DNA from: Ampelocalamus luodianensis
Taxonomy: Eukaryota > Streptophyta > Magnoliopsida > Poales > Poaceae
Reading direction: 5' to 3'
Assembly: GCA_036346255.1 (NCBI GenBank)
Contig: CM070629.1
Coordinates: forward strand, 6,825,001-6,889,000
DNA: 64,000 nucleotides
Under the pieces are notes generated by a model that was given only the letters and a program-made list of their open reading frames with translations, did not search any database and was not told the origin of the DNA. Positions 21,781 to 33,344 of the stretch are shown one piece after another. Position numbers and translations under genes: made by a program. The first letter of the stretch is position 1, and each line of letters opens with the position of its first letter.

Positions 21781-24588
21781 TTTCTATATTCGTGTTTTCC
21801 GTTATTCTCGTGTTCTTTGGTTGTATTGATTTTGGTTGCTCCCCTCTTTTGACACATCCTTTTTTGTCGTCTTGTCTTCCTTGTCTTCTTCTTTTTCCTT
21901 TCAGGCGCTTCTCTCTTCTGTTGTCTTTTTTTATTTCATGCATCCTTTCTTTGCTGTGTCCGGGGGATGGTTCTCCTCAGCGATCTATGCTTGTTTTGTG
22001 CATTCTTCCTTTTGTTGCTTGCAGAAGTAGACCTTGAATTCTTCCACTACGTTGTCCTTTCTTTTTTTCCTTTTGTTGGTCTTTGCGTTCCATTTGTTCC
22101 ATACATGCTTCTAGAATAATTTATTTTTTAGCTTTCCCGTTCTTCAGTTCCTTGGGTGCTCACTAGTTTGTCTTGCCTTCCAGATTCATCTGTCTGTGTT
22201 CATCCTGTTCGCATTACCTCTTTTGTTCATCCGTTCTACAGGTTTCGGTTGAGGTGAGCCCTCTTTTTTTTATGTCCTTTGCATGTTGCCCATTCGTTAT
22301 TCACCTTTTTTGCTTTCGTTTTTGCTTACGTCTGGTCTTTTTTTCCCTTCAAGTAGCCTTCTCGCTTCATAGTCTTAAATTATTCTTCTATTTCACCCGT
22401 TGGTGTTATAAAGGTTTACCTATAATATCGGCTTATTGTCTGATGTGTTCGTTCGCCATGCCACGTCATTCAGCCTCCTTCATTTCCTTCTGTTCTCTTG
22501 TTTTTTTAGACTTTGTGGCTATTTAGCGAGCTACTCCGAAGGGTTGTTGCTATTCCGTGTTGTTCGCCCTGCCTCCGACAGTGTACGCTTCTCTTTGCTT
22601 CTGTCTTTCATATATTCACCCTATTTGTGCTTTGCCTGTGATACATGCCTAAGGTTATTTCTTTATTCTTATCATCTCATATAGCATCTGTCTTATTACC
22701 GTACGACTGCTTCTCATGCTTTTATTAGTTCATCTTGAAATGTGGATTGGCCATTTAAGTCATGTTTATTGTTTGCGCTTTTCAGGAGACATATAATTGT
22801 TGTTTCGTTGCTGGTGTGCTACAACCATTGTTGTCGTATAGGTCTGTGCCCTCGTCTTTGTCTTTCTAGACTCCCTTCCGTAGGCATGCTTGTCCAGTTT
22901 TGGCCGTAAACAAGGAAATAAGGTTAGCCATGTGCTACAGCCATTGTTATCGTATAGTTTTGTTCCTTGGTCATCTGATGGTGGTCATCGCCTTTGTGTT
23001 CCGCAGTACCTTAAGTTCACTGTTTATTCCCACAGATTTTATATTTACTTGCCTTTCATCTAGGAGCCTCTGCGTAGTTCCTGACCCTATAACCTAGTTT
23101 TCACACTTTAATATTATCTCCACGTTGTTTTGCTTGAGCTTACATTTTTCATTCCTTGTGTAGAGTTATATCCCGCTCGGTCCCTTTTTTGCCCCTATCT
23201 ACCTCGCATGTAGTTGCTCTTGTCGAAGTTCCTGTCTTATTATGTTTGCTTGTTCGTTTAGTTGGTTCTCCTTTAAAGGTGAATTTTTTGCGCCTTATTG
23301 GTGTGGTTCATTATGTTTCCTGCATAGAGTTTCCATGATGTGTTGTTGGCATGATCCCTCCTCGGCCTGCTCCTCCCTCGCTTCATAGCCTCTCTTTGTC
23401 ATCGCCTGTTTCAAGTATTAGGCATACTTGCACCCCCGTGACTATATTTTAAGCATTCATGTTCCTTACTTAAGTGCCTTCTTTGTTTCTGATTTACAAC
23501 TGTTTGTTTTGCTCAGCTATCGTCGTCGTTCTTCCTTCCTTGCTTTTCTTCAGCTGATTGGGACGATGTAGAGCCAACCTAGAGTAGTGCTTCCCATGGG
23601 AGGCCGAGTATGTGCATCTTAGTGTTCTTATTTCTCTTTGTTTTGGGTTATGTATACTGCAATTAGGGTGTTCATTATCTTCTTATCTCTTTAGGGCCCA
23701 TCCTTTGCCCTATTGTCCCGGGCGACGATGCAAAGTAGAATAGATAGAAGCATCGAAAACTTCTTGCTCAACGACAGTTGGCCCAGTCAGGTGCTTGTTT
23801 GTGTTCCTTTCGTCCATCTGTTATTCCATCGGCTTTAATAGGTTGCCCTTAGCCTGCTCTTACATGCAATCATTTTGTACGCGCTTCTAGAGATGTTTAG
23901 TCGGGTGTTTTGTTGCGTTGTACATAAAAGATACATGTATATTATTTTTACCGACATGTTCAATCATTCATGGCTATTTCCAGTTCCACACAATTTAGCT
24001 AGCCCCTTCTTTGTTTGTTCATCTAATTCCATAGCTAATGTACTTGTATTTTCTTCTTCCTATAGCAAGACCTGCCGACCGTAATGATGTAGCCCGTCTA
24101 TTTTGCTTCAGACTTACCCAGCTATACTATGCTCTGCCTACTAACAGCAGCAGTGTATCTTATTTATATGTGTCTGTGCGTTGCTATCTGCTTTAAGACA
24201 TTATGTAACTTCTGGTCTCGCTGATCCTCCTATCACGCACGACCTCCTTTTGCCAGTGTTATAATTAACAACCATATCTACGGTCATCTCAGCACCAACC
24301 ATTGGTTCGATTTGCGCTATTTTATGTTCTTATCTGTGTTACCTACAATACGCACACCTTCAACTCTATGCATGGTTATTCGCATTTGAAACTCTATTCG
24401 TATATAGTTACATAAGCATATTGCGATGTTCGACGTACCGATCCACTAACATATTCCACTCTTCCATACTTTGTGTTCTCATATATTCCTTTCCCTCTTA
24501 TGTTTGCTATGCGCACTAAGGCCTGCGTAAGCCTCTAGTTCAAGTAATCAAGCGCCATTATGGTACCTCTTGTGGTTATGGGAGTCTT
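21781..24588. other. T-rich repeat DNA after the gag break
   Basis: Strongly T-rich on the + strand, with many short Phe/Ser/Leu-rich frames that are composition artefacts. It includes copy 2 of the dispersed repeat (23207-24069). No LTR ends were recognised. It may be 3' non-coding or a lineage-specific internal region of a retroelement. Confidence 0.45.
23207..24069 (+). repeat. Dispersed repeat, copy 2
   Basis: Same orientation as 1-864. Differences are mostly single substitutions, with a few 1-3-base indels (for example near 23430 and 23780). Its upstream context (T-rich, 21.8-23.2 kb) may extend the unit, but the corresponding part of copy 1 lies before the window. Confidence 0.8.
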
Positions 24589-26328
24589 GGGCTAAAATGA
24601 CACGTTTTTTTTAACAAAATAGCAAAAGTAGCTCTTCCCCCGAATGAAATGACAAAAATAGCATCATACCATGCAAAAATGTCGCGACAAATCACGTGAT
24701 GCGATCCAGATCGCGACAGGACATGTGACGAGCTCCCACCGGCGGCAGCGACTCATCGTCGCGCCCGGATCGCGACAGATCGCTTAATGCGCGCCCAATC
24801 CGCAGAGGTGACTCGCGACGCTCTCGCCGACTCATCATGGATTAGGGCACACAAAGACAAAGCGCGCGCAGTGGGTGCCTGTGGTGCACAGGCACCCCCA
24901 AAAAAAATTGCAATTTTTTTTAAATTAGGTATATGTATGAACAATTTTTTAACTAAGTATATGTATGAACAAAAATAGAACTATTTTGCATATTATTAGT
25001 ATGTATTCAACAATCCGCAAAGCACTCATACAGCTTGGAAAAGATCCCTCACAGAAGAATGATTGGCCAAAAATACATGCTATGGTGGGAACTTTTGAGT
25101 CATTTGACTTTGTTTTCAATGCACATTTGATGCTTGTCATACTTGGATATACAGATAAGTTGTCTCAGTCTTTGTAAAAGATGGACCAAAATATTATTAA
25201 TGCTATGGCAATTGTTAATTTGGCTTAGGATAGAATGCAACAAATGATGTATGATGGGTGGGAAGAATTCCTTCAAGAAAAGGTAACATCATTTTGCATT
25301 AAATATGACATCAAAGTTCCTAAGCCGGATGGTAGATATATGCCTTATAGAAGATCATCATGTTTTTACCCAAAACAAACAAATGATGATCATTTTAGAA
25401 GGGAAGTGTATCTTAGTATCATCGATAATGTTCTCCAAGAGCTTGACAATCGGTTTGACAAGGTTAATATGGAGTTGCTTGTTTGCATGTTCGCTTTAAA
25501 TCCTCTGAATTCATTTGTTTCTTATGATTGCCTTACCAACTTTTATCCTAATGATTTTTCACGCACGGATTTAATAAGACTTTTCTTTCCAACTTGATAA
25601 CTTCATTGATGTATACGAAGCGATGATAGATTTAAGAGCCTAAAGAATTTCGGTGAGCTTTCTACTAAACTTGTTGAAACAAGAAAGCATGACATTTACA
25701 AGTTGATGTGCTTGCTTCTCAAATTGGTATTGCTCCTACCGGTGGCAACGGTGAGTGTTGAAAGAGTATTTTCGGCGATGAATCTTGTGAAGAACAAGTT
25801 GAGAAATAGTATGGACGATCAAGTATTGAATGATTGTTTAGTCACCTTTATAGAGCGAGATATCTTCTCGAAAATTAGTGATGATGATATAATCAAGTGT
25901 TTTCAAGGAATGACAACGCGTCGTGTGGTATTGTGATTTTCATTAGCTATTTAGGACTCTTTTATTCATGTAAGATTTTATTTGAACTATTTGTATTACA
26001 TTATTAATTAATTTTGAATTTTTTTGTGTAATTGTATTAGACTTGTGAAATTACATATGTGTCATACAAGATTTTTTTTTTTAGCCTTAAGTGTGCACCT
26101 CCAGTGCTAAATTTCTAGCTCCGCCACACAGCATGTGGCCTGCCGCAGTCTAAGTGCGCGGTAGGCCAACTGCTGCCAGATAGGATCGTGACACATAGTC
26201 TGCTGCAACATTTTTGCACGATAAAAGTGTTATTTTTATCGTTTTAGATGCGGGAATTAATTTTGTTTTTGCGTTTTAGATGCGGAAATTAATTTTGTTT
26301 TTGCGTTTCGAAAAGTGACTAAATAGCC
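24589..26328. mobile_element. MULE-like TIR element containing a hAT remnant
   Basis: The left end (GGCTAAAATGACAC, then AACAAAATAGCAAAAGTAGC and CATGCAAAAATGTCGCGAC) is matched loosely by the reverse complement of the right end (GGCTATTTAGTCAC, later TGCAAAAATGTTGC). No perfect duplication was found, so superfamily is tentative. The left end closely resembles 56262-56380, marking a shared family. A hAT-derived segment occupies about 24.87-26.12 kb. Confidence 0.5.
24965..25936 (+). pseudogene. hAT transposase (TTF/ZMYM1-like), decayed
   Basis: Three separated frames match the plant zinc-finger MYM-type-1-like hAT proteins. They are a DUF4371-like region (GTFESFDFVFNAHLMLVILG, 25090-25149), a middle segment (KPDGRYMPYRRSSCF), and the C-terminal dimerisation domain with LPVATVSVERVFSAMNLVKN (25733-25792), whose S-x-E-R-x-F-S-x-M core is the hAT hallmark. 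Stops at about 25177 and 25229 and a frame break near 25600 make it non-functional. The expected CAG-type left end is incomplete; the right end reads CTAGCTCCGCCAC near 26113-26125, as in this hAT group. Confidence 0.82.
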
Positions 26329-26777
26329 AAAAGCTCTAGTCGTGGTATTGCTCGGCTAACGCACGGTAGTTCTATGCCGTACGTGCCAACTGCTAACCAC
26401 GAACACAAATACAAGTACTCCGATGTTGGAGTTTCGATAATATGATGGACGGCCGTACATGCATTAATTCCTGGTAAAAGCATGGAAAGGCCTTTGAAAG
26501 GGGGAAAACTGAAAGAGTGAGAGAAAACGGTACCAAACGCTGCACACATCACGTACCGTACACAGTACACTGGCTGTATTTGCACGGGCGCATGGGCGGA
26601 CTGGTGGACCGGCGGCACGCACAGTTCCACCCACCCCCGAAACGCCCCCAAACCAATAGAATCCCCGCACCCAAAGCGACCTCCATGCCGGCTGCCGCTA
26701 CGCAACAGCCAGCAACCACTCGCAGGCCACCAGCTCCCCCATCCAAAGTTCCAAACTCTGATCACCAGTTCCCCACC

Positions 26778-27779
26778 ATGGCGGAGGGCGCGCAGGCGGC
26801 GCCCCTGAACTTCTGGGGCGAGCACCCGGCCACGGAGGCGGAGTACTACGCGGCCCACGGCGCGGAGGGCGAGTCGTCTTACTTCACCGCGCCGGGCGGC
26901 GCGGCGGCGCAGCGCCTCCTCTTCACGCGCGCGTGGCGCCCGGCGGGCGCCGCGCGGCCGAGGGCGCTCGTCTTCATGGTCCACGGCTACGGCAACGACA
27001 TCAGCTGGACGTTCCAGTCCACCGCCGTCTTCCTGTCCCGCTCCGGCTTCGCCTGCTTCGCCGCCGACCTCCCCGGCCACGGCCGCTCCCACGGCCTCCG
27101 CGCCTTCGTCCCGGACCTCGACGCCGCCGTCGACGACCTCCTCGCCTTCTTCCGCTCCGTCAGGCACCGGGAGGAGCACGCCGGGCTGCCGTGCTTCCTC
27201 TTCGGGGAGTCCATGGGCGGGGCCATCTGCCTGCTCATCCACCTCCGCACGCCGCCGGACGAGTGGGCGGGCGCCGTGCTGGTCGCGCCCATGTGCAGGA
27301 TCTCCGACCGGATCCGCCCACCCTGGCCGCTGCCGGAGATCCTCACCTTCGCCGCGCGGTTCGCGCCCACGCTCCCCATCGTGCCCACCGCCGACCTCAT
27401 CGAGAAGTCCGTCAAGGTGCCCGCCAAACGCCTCATCGCCGCGCGCAACCCCATGCGCTACAGGGGCCGGCCCAGGCTCGGCACCGTCACGGAGCTGCTG
27501 CGCGCCACCGACGAGCTCGGCGCGCGCCTCGGCGAGATCACCATCCCGTTCCTCGTCGTGCACGGCAGCAACGACGAGGTGACCGACCCCGCCGTCAGTC
27601 GCGCGCTGTACGAGGCCGCCGCCAGCACGGACAAGACCATCAAGATATACGACGGGATGCTGCACTCCATGCTCTTTGGAGAGCCGGACGAGAACATCGA
27701 GCGCGTCCGCGCCGACATTCTCGCCTGGCTCAACGAGAGATGCACGCGGGCGGCAGACAGTTCAGCACACGAAAATTGA
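26778..27779 (+). CDS. Alpha/beta hydrolase, monoacylglycerol lipase / caffeoylshikimate esterase family
   Basis: Intact single-exon gene of 333 residues, the usual size of plant MAGL-like serine hydrolases. The oxyanion-region motif FMVHGYGND (residues 66-74) also forms an H-x4-D acyltransferase-type motif. The nucleophile elbow is GESMGG with Ser145. The acid is in HGSNDEVTDP (Asp266 or Asp270) and the His is H296 in DGMLHSML. PGHGRSHG (99-106) and PMRYRGRPRLGT are family-typical. There is no signal peptide or membrane segment, so it is probably cytosolic or peripheral. Members cleave monoacylglycerols, lysophospholipids or caffeoyl shikimate (lignin pathway); substrate cannot be decided here. 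The start was chosen at ACCATGGCG because homologues begin MAE/MxG before the FWG-x-xP motif, although the frame stays open upstream. The stop lies 141 bp from the convergent CYP37 stop. Confidence 0.93.
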   Translation: MAEGAQAAPLNFWGEHPATEAEYYAAHGAEGESSYFTAPGGAAAQRLLFTRAWRPAGAARPRALVFMVHGYGNDISWTFQSTAVFLSRSGFACFAADLPGHGRSHGLRAFVPDLDAAVDDLLAFFRSVRHREEHAGLPCFLFGESMGGAICLLIHLRTPPDEWAGAVLVAPMCRISDRIRPPWPLPEILTFAARFAPTLPIVPTADLIEKSVKVPAKRLIAARNPMRYRGRPRLGTVTELLRATDELGARLGEITIPFLVVHGSNDEVTDPAVSRALYEAAASTDKTIKIYDGMLHSMLFGEPDENIERVRADILAWLNERCTRAADSSAHEN

Positions 27780-27920
27780 TTTCATGTGCAAATGTGCAAT
27801 GATTCTACGTATAATTGATAAGCTGCTTGGTCAAGTTTACATGATCTCGATATACAAAATGTTTTGTCTCCTGATCAATGAAAGAATGTTTCCGGTTTGC
27901 GACGCTTGCGGTTGATTGTA

Positions 27921-30900
27921 TCAGCTCTCTGCCGGCGCTGCAGGTGGCAATACAAGGCGTTCCCTGCCTTGTACCAGCTTGGCAGAACGAATTATATCGC
28001 CAGTCTTAATCTGTGACAGAACTTCTCTTCCATCTGTGGTATACCTGCAGATGTTTGGTTCGACACGAAAGTTCTTGTTCATCCGCAAAAGTGATCAATT
28101 TTGCTATCTAGTGGTCAACAGAAATGTGTAATGGTGAATCACCACTTACCCGAAAACTGGAAATTGTCCTTCATCAAAAGATATCCTCCCAAACCAGACA
28201 GCAGAAAAATAAAGGAAATCACCACAAATCAAAATATTTACACAGTTGATGCTTCTACAGGGTACCAGACGGCACGTTATGGGTTGGCAGATGATAGAGC
28301 AGGTTGGACATTCATACCTTTTGCATTACGTGCTGGTTAGTGCCTTATTTACATATACCTTTCTAACTAGTATTCAGAAATTGTATTAATTTTTCATGCA
28401 TGGCACAAAATAACAGTTCAAAGATATTGGCAGATATGGTTCGCAACAGGAGAGGAAACTTGGTACACTGTCGAGCCACCTGCACTTATGCAATCTGATC
28501 TAAAAAAAAGCAGAGAGTGCATATGTATTTGGGTGATTGGGTCTATCCTATTGTTTATGTTGGTGTGTTCTAAAGATGCAGCCTTTTACTCACATTTCTC
28601 TTATCATAAAGATAGAAGAAGAACTGGGTTGGTGACGATTGTTCATCGGAATCCACACTATGTGCCATGGCAACAGCACCATACACAGACAATGGAAGGA
28701 CTGACAATTCTCCATCCTAGATTAGATGAAGCAAAAGAAATAAGCAATGACAGAGAGGATATGAGCTCAAATTTCTTTCACCATTTTAAGTAGTGTGAGT
28801 GACTGACCTGAATACTTAGCGGCGTTCTGTATAACGGTTCAAACTGTCCAGCAGGAACAGTCTACCCTTTCTTCCCAGTCTCGTTATCTGCAACGATTGC
28901 CTGACTTGGACATTTCAGTGTTACCCCATCATATGCCCCATCCAAGACCTGAAGAAAAAATATATTTCATTGAATTAGACGTCAAATTAACTGCTTGTAA
29001 AGATAAATTTCGAACAATACAACACAACGCAGTTAGATTGAAGTTCTGGCAAACGCCTCTTCAATAAAGACAATATGGTCGATGCTAGTTATTTTACATT
29101 TTATAAATTTCACCAGAACTATTGGCAGGGAATAATGAGATGGGGTCGGAGTTAAGCTACCTTACCAATTTACCAAAGTTTCCAGCAGTCGGTGGGCAGA
29201 ATATCCATCAATTACGACCTGTCTATATAATATACAAATCAACAAAATAAATACGGCCATGATGACATTTTTTATGGGAACAGTAGGGGGAACCATACTG
29301 TTGCACATCATGACAAGACAAAGGATAGTAACTAAGGCTGTGGTTCTTATTTATAGTTGTCAAAAGAGTGCAGTTTATGATACCCAACTATTACAAGGCA
29401 ATTAAAACGCTACATGAAGTGACTATTGGATTATTGTCAAAACCGACAATGAGGGGGTTGTACAGAGACATTGATATGGCCACAAGAACGTTGACTCAAC
29501 ACTTCTGTTTGTACAGAAGCTCAACTATGGATTATAATGTTTATGATACCACTATCAGGCTATCAGCTACCTGAATTGTAGCAGCACTTCTGGGTTCACC
29601 GCCAGCAGTTGGAAAGAATGTTGAACCATCACCTTTCTCAACTGTGAATTCAACCACTCCTCTTCCTGTTAGCCTAATAATAGCAAGCTATTTAAATGAA
29701 ATTTCATATAAATCTTTTGTTAGAGATTGGAGGAAGAACCATATTCTTAATGTAAGTGCCCCCCAAGGAACGGAAAATTCAAACCACTTACAGAATCTGT
29801 TATTTCTATGCTGCACGTATTGTGTAGCCTGTTCATTAACTAATCAAAAGCCAAGGATTTTTTACTCTTTCTCAGGAATCTCACAAGAACAATGCTTGTG
29901 TGATGTTGTTAGCACCTAGTACCAACCTGAACTTTAATCACTTTACAATATTAAACGACAGCAAGGTGTTCTTTCTTTTTGTGATTGTAAAAAAAAGGTT
30001 GAATGGGCATGTGTCAAAATTAACTAGTAAGTGCTTTGTATCTGACAGTTTCACTCGACAATGAAAAATACGTAAGGCAGCAAACCCGATAACCAATCAG
30101 TGTGCAAATATTGATGAACTGGTAATTTTTCAAGTAAATTCTTCAGCACTACAATCTAAAAGTATATGCGGTTTCCCAAGCAACACGTGTGAATTCGAGA
30201 TGAACCTTGCCGTCGTATAATATTATACTAAGAGAACTGCTATACATCTTGCAACTAATGTGCTCTTTGATTGGTGAGAGAGAGGGAGAGAGGGTGGGAA
30301 GTGAGATTGGGTTAGAGATATAGGGGTGGGGTGATATCTAGGGCATTGGATCTCCATCTGATAGCTCAAAAAGTGACTGATTTCCAATAAAAAATCAGTC
30401 GCATGTTGTATAGACACTCCACTTATACTAAAGGCAGACCTGAATCCCTGATTACTACCATTAAGCAGCTCAGGCAAAGAAGTGCCTAAATTGGTTCTCT
30501 AATGCTTAACTCTTACCCTAACGACATGCATGGTTTTCCTATGTCATGTAAGATCAAGCTCCATACCAGCGTCAATCTTCAGAACTATCTCTCTTTTACC
30601 CTCATAGAAATGGTAGGATCTAGAACCGTGCCAATTGCCAAATGAAATAAGAACAGACATTTACAGGAAATAAAAAATTGACCTAAACATCACAGCAAAG
30701 GCATCTGGAGCTTAGAGAAATCAACAAAAACAGTCACCTTGGATATTGTAAATACTGATCAGGTAAGAGAAAGGACAAGCCTGGAGCCTGTTGAAAGAAA
30801 ATTTTCCTTAACCCAACTATCACTGGAGCAGAATCAGCCTGCTCTAAGCATCTCGAAACTTCTGTCCAATGGATTGTAAGTTTACTAGTGTTACCTGCAA

Positions 30901-32034
30901 CAGCTCCAATTCAGCAATGGTATCAAGACTCCAGAGACGAAGCAAGTGCTATGGAAAGTCTGTCAGGGTTATTATCCTTTATATATTGCAAGAGAGTTTG
31001 CAAACCACCCTGCAAAAGATGCGAAAGTAGCTCAGTTATCATGTAACACAGTAACAGTAATAATCATCCCTGGCAAAGTACAGATGAAAAACTGAATTAG
31101 TTGTTGTTTCACGAACCGCATTTCACCCTCTTAGCATAGCTTACTAACCTTCTCTTCAAGCAACGAAGTGTACAACTTGGAGCCCTTTTCCTTGAATTCT
31201 GCAGGTATACTTCCCAAGATTGCCTCCTTGTTGTCCATTGCTATCTGCATCCAGAGCACATGGGTTCTATATATCATGATTCGGGACGACAAGCTCAGCA
31301 AGTTCAATAAGAAGGTTACAACACACAGAAGAAGCATATGCTATCACCAATATGAATAGTTCCTCAAATCAGGTACTTGTTAGAAAGGCGTAGGAAGACG
31401 GCAAGGAGTGAATTTATTTTCATGGCCTTCTTGACATCCCCCTCCATGGTGCCATATAGCTTCCTCTGCGGTATCCTCAGCACGTACGAGATGTCCTCCA
31501 GCGATTCCTAGCAAATGCGCGCACAGAACCTGAGACGACGCCCGGTCGTACGTACTAAACTCCAAGCACGAACGCCGATTCTGACGAGCGTTACCTGTAT
31601 GGCCTTCATGTTGGGGTTCGCGGGGATGGCCCTCCTCAGCGCCAGCTCCCCCGTCCTCGGCACCTTCGTGTCCGGCGAGTAGAGGACCGCATTCGCCGGC
31701 AGCGACAAGGGGACCTGGGCGATGATGGCGAGCGCCGAGACCGCGCCCTTGAGCCACTCTAGAACCCCCTTCTGCACCAAACCAACCACACAAATAAGCG
31801 CTGCAACTTGGAGGAAGCTGTTCGGATAAGGACGGTGTCACGGCACCAGTACGCACGCTCACCTCGGCTGCGCAGGATGGATGGTGCGGGCGGTGGTGGG
31901 AGGCGCGGGCGATCCGGCCGCGAATGCCGCGGCAGTGGAGGCAAAGCTGCTTCCTCCACGTGCAGCGCTTGGTGGTGGTAACCGCGGCCGTGCGAGGGGG
32001 GGAGGGGTATAGGGGGTGCTCCGGCTAGCGCCAT
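27921..32034 (-). pseudogene. CYP37: CYP37-like chloroplast cyclophilin (TLP38-type), 12 exons, disabled
   Basis: Exons (high to low): 32034-31863, 31771-31595, 31507-31418, 31244-31149, 31009-30895, 30787-30738, 29673-29571, 29218-29166, 28948-28808, 28716-28594, 28198-28150, 28044-27921. They give a transit peptide, then AVLYSPDTKVPRTGELALRR, SLEDISYVLRIPQRKLYGTM, the helical domain and the cyclophilin-like domain (VYGAVAMAHSVDSD, QFFFYLYDKRN) ending SQIKTGDIIRSAKLVQGRER. The intact relative is a thylakoid-lumen cyclophilin. Lesions: a 7-base C run in exon 1 shifts the frame (31996-32002); the exon 3 donor reads AT, not GT (31416-31417); 7 extra bases in exon 5 (about 30926-30935); one base missing in exon 8 (29191-29200); TAG in exon 9 (28862-28864) plus a 15-base in-frame loss; the exon 11 acceptor reads TG (28199-28200) with one base missing. 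An ATG at 32062 is an alternative start. Confidence 0.88.
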
Positions 32035-32062
32035 CGTGGCCACGCACGACGCACGAGGCCAT

Positions 32063-32496
32063 GGCGTGCGGGGATTGGGAAGGGAGTGGGTGGGGTCTTT
32101 TTGAATGGATTTCGGATCGAAACGAGGAGGAAATGAAAGGAATGGAATGGAAGGGTGGCGCCGTTGCTGCCGTCGTCGTCGTGGTCGCCGTCTATCCCCA
32201 GCCAGTAAGTTGCGATCCGGTTCCGAACGGGCTCTGCTGTGGTTGGGCCGCAGGACGACACAAATGTGTGATCTGGTTAGGGAATTGGAGCCGAAGGCCT
32301 TTCTTCTCAGGCCCAACAGCCTACGCGATATCAACACTTTCCCCGACACGTTGACCTATCTTTAGTTCGGGTCATCGGCCTCTTCTTCACCAGCCAGCAG
32401 CCCCCTCCACGCGGTCCATGTGCCTGGGCACTCGCTCCAGCCGAAGTCTCACGGCAGAGAGGCCCACACAGCCAACATACCACGCCGCATAGCCTA
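32063..32496 (-). promoter_or_regulatory. Upstream region of the CYP37-like gene
   Basis: Read on the minus strand it contains TGGGCC-type Site II-like motifs (complement at 32309-32316, AGGCCCAA, and 32244-32250) common in plant housekeeping and plastid-protein promoters. A C/T-rich leader lies near 32110-32200. No TATA box is clear. It ends at the TSD of the neighbouring MULE, which is only about 430 bp from the start codon. Confidence 0.45.
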
Positions 32497-32699
32497 GCGT
32501 TCGCTTGATTTTTTAAAATAATATATTTTAAAAATATAATTATAAAAATAAATGCACATTTAACAAAATTACAAAATAGGCTTCTGTCACTAATTCAATT
32601 GGCAACATACCTCTGTCACCATATGGAATGGCAACAGGAGCTCTGTCACCAGCAATACAATGGCAAAGGTCCAAATCGTCATTTCAAATGACGATTTAG

Positions 32700-33340
32700 G
32701 GACGCTTTGGCTAGGCTATAAAAGGTAAAAAAATCAGCCTAAATTCATTTTTAATTGAAAAAAAGAGGGGGTAGGAGGAGAAGAGGTTGCAAAGCCCTGT
32801 CCGTCCGTAGCCGTGGATGGGAGAGAGGAGCAGATTCGGTCGCCCACATTGAAGGTATTTTTTTGTAACTTTACATTTAAATTTGAAACTCTGATATGTT
32901 AGCAACCAAAACTAGTAGTCGTAATTTAATGGATTAGATAGTTTTAGATGTATGGTTAGGTAGTGTAGTTCGGTGTAGTACATCTTTATTAGGCGTGTGT
33001 AGTTTAGTTATAGAAATGTGGTTGGTCGTAAAGAATTTATTTATAGTGTAGGGTTTAGATAGTTTTAGATATATGGTTACGTAGCGTAGTTCTTTATAGT
33101 AATTTTTTTAGGTGTGTGTAGTAATTGAATAGATTAGATAGTTTGAGACAAATCTTTTTAGGTGTGTGTAGTATAGTTGTAGATATATCGGTAATGTTTA
33201 TATTTTAATGAGACAAATCTTTTTAGGTGTGTGTAGTATAGTTGTAGATAAATCGGTAATGTTTATATTTTAATAGTACTATTTTAATATAATTACATAA
33301 ATAAATGTGTGTTTAATAAAATTAGAAAAATAAGCTTATG
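32700..33340 (+). other. MULE left arm, AT-rich short repeats
   Basis: Leader-like DNA before the PMD fragment. It holds several decayed copies of TTTAGGTGTGTGTAGTATAG and AGATAGTTTTAGAT(G/A)TATGGTTA at 32.94-33.25 kb. No coding sequence is supported. Confidence 0.5.
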
Positions 33341-33344
33341 TCGC

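Noticed and set aside
26319..27665. 448-codon open frame on the minus strand opposite the lipase gene
   Set aside because: It mirrors G+C-rich third positions of the real + strand gene, encodes Gly/Arg/Glu-rich low-complexity sequence and matches no family.
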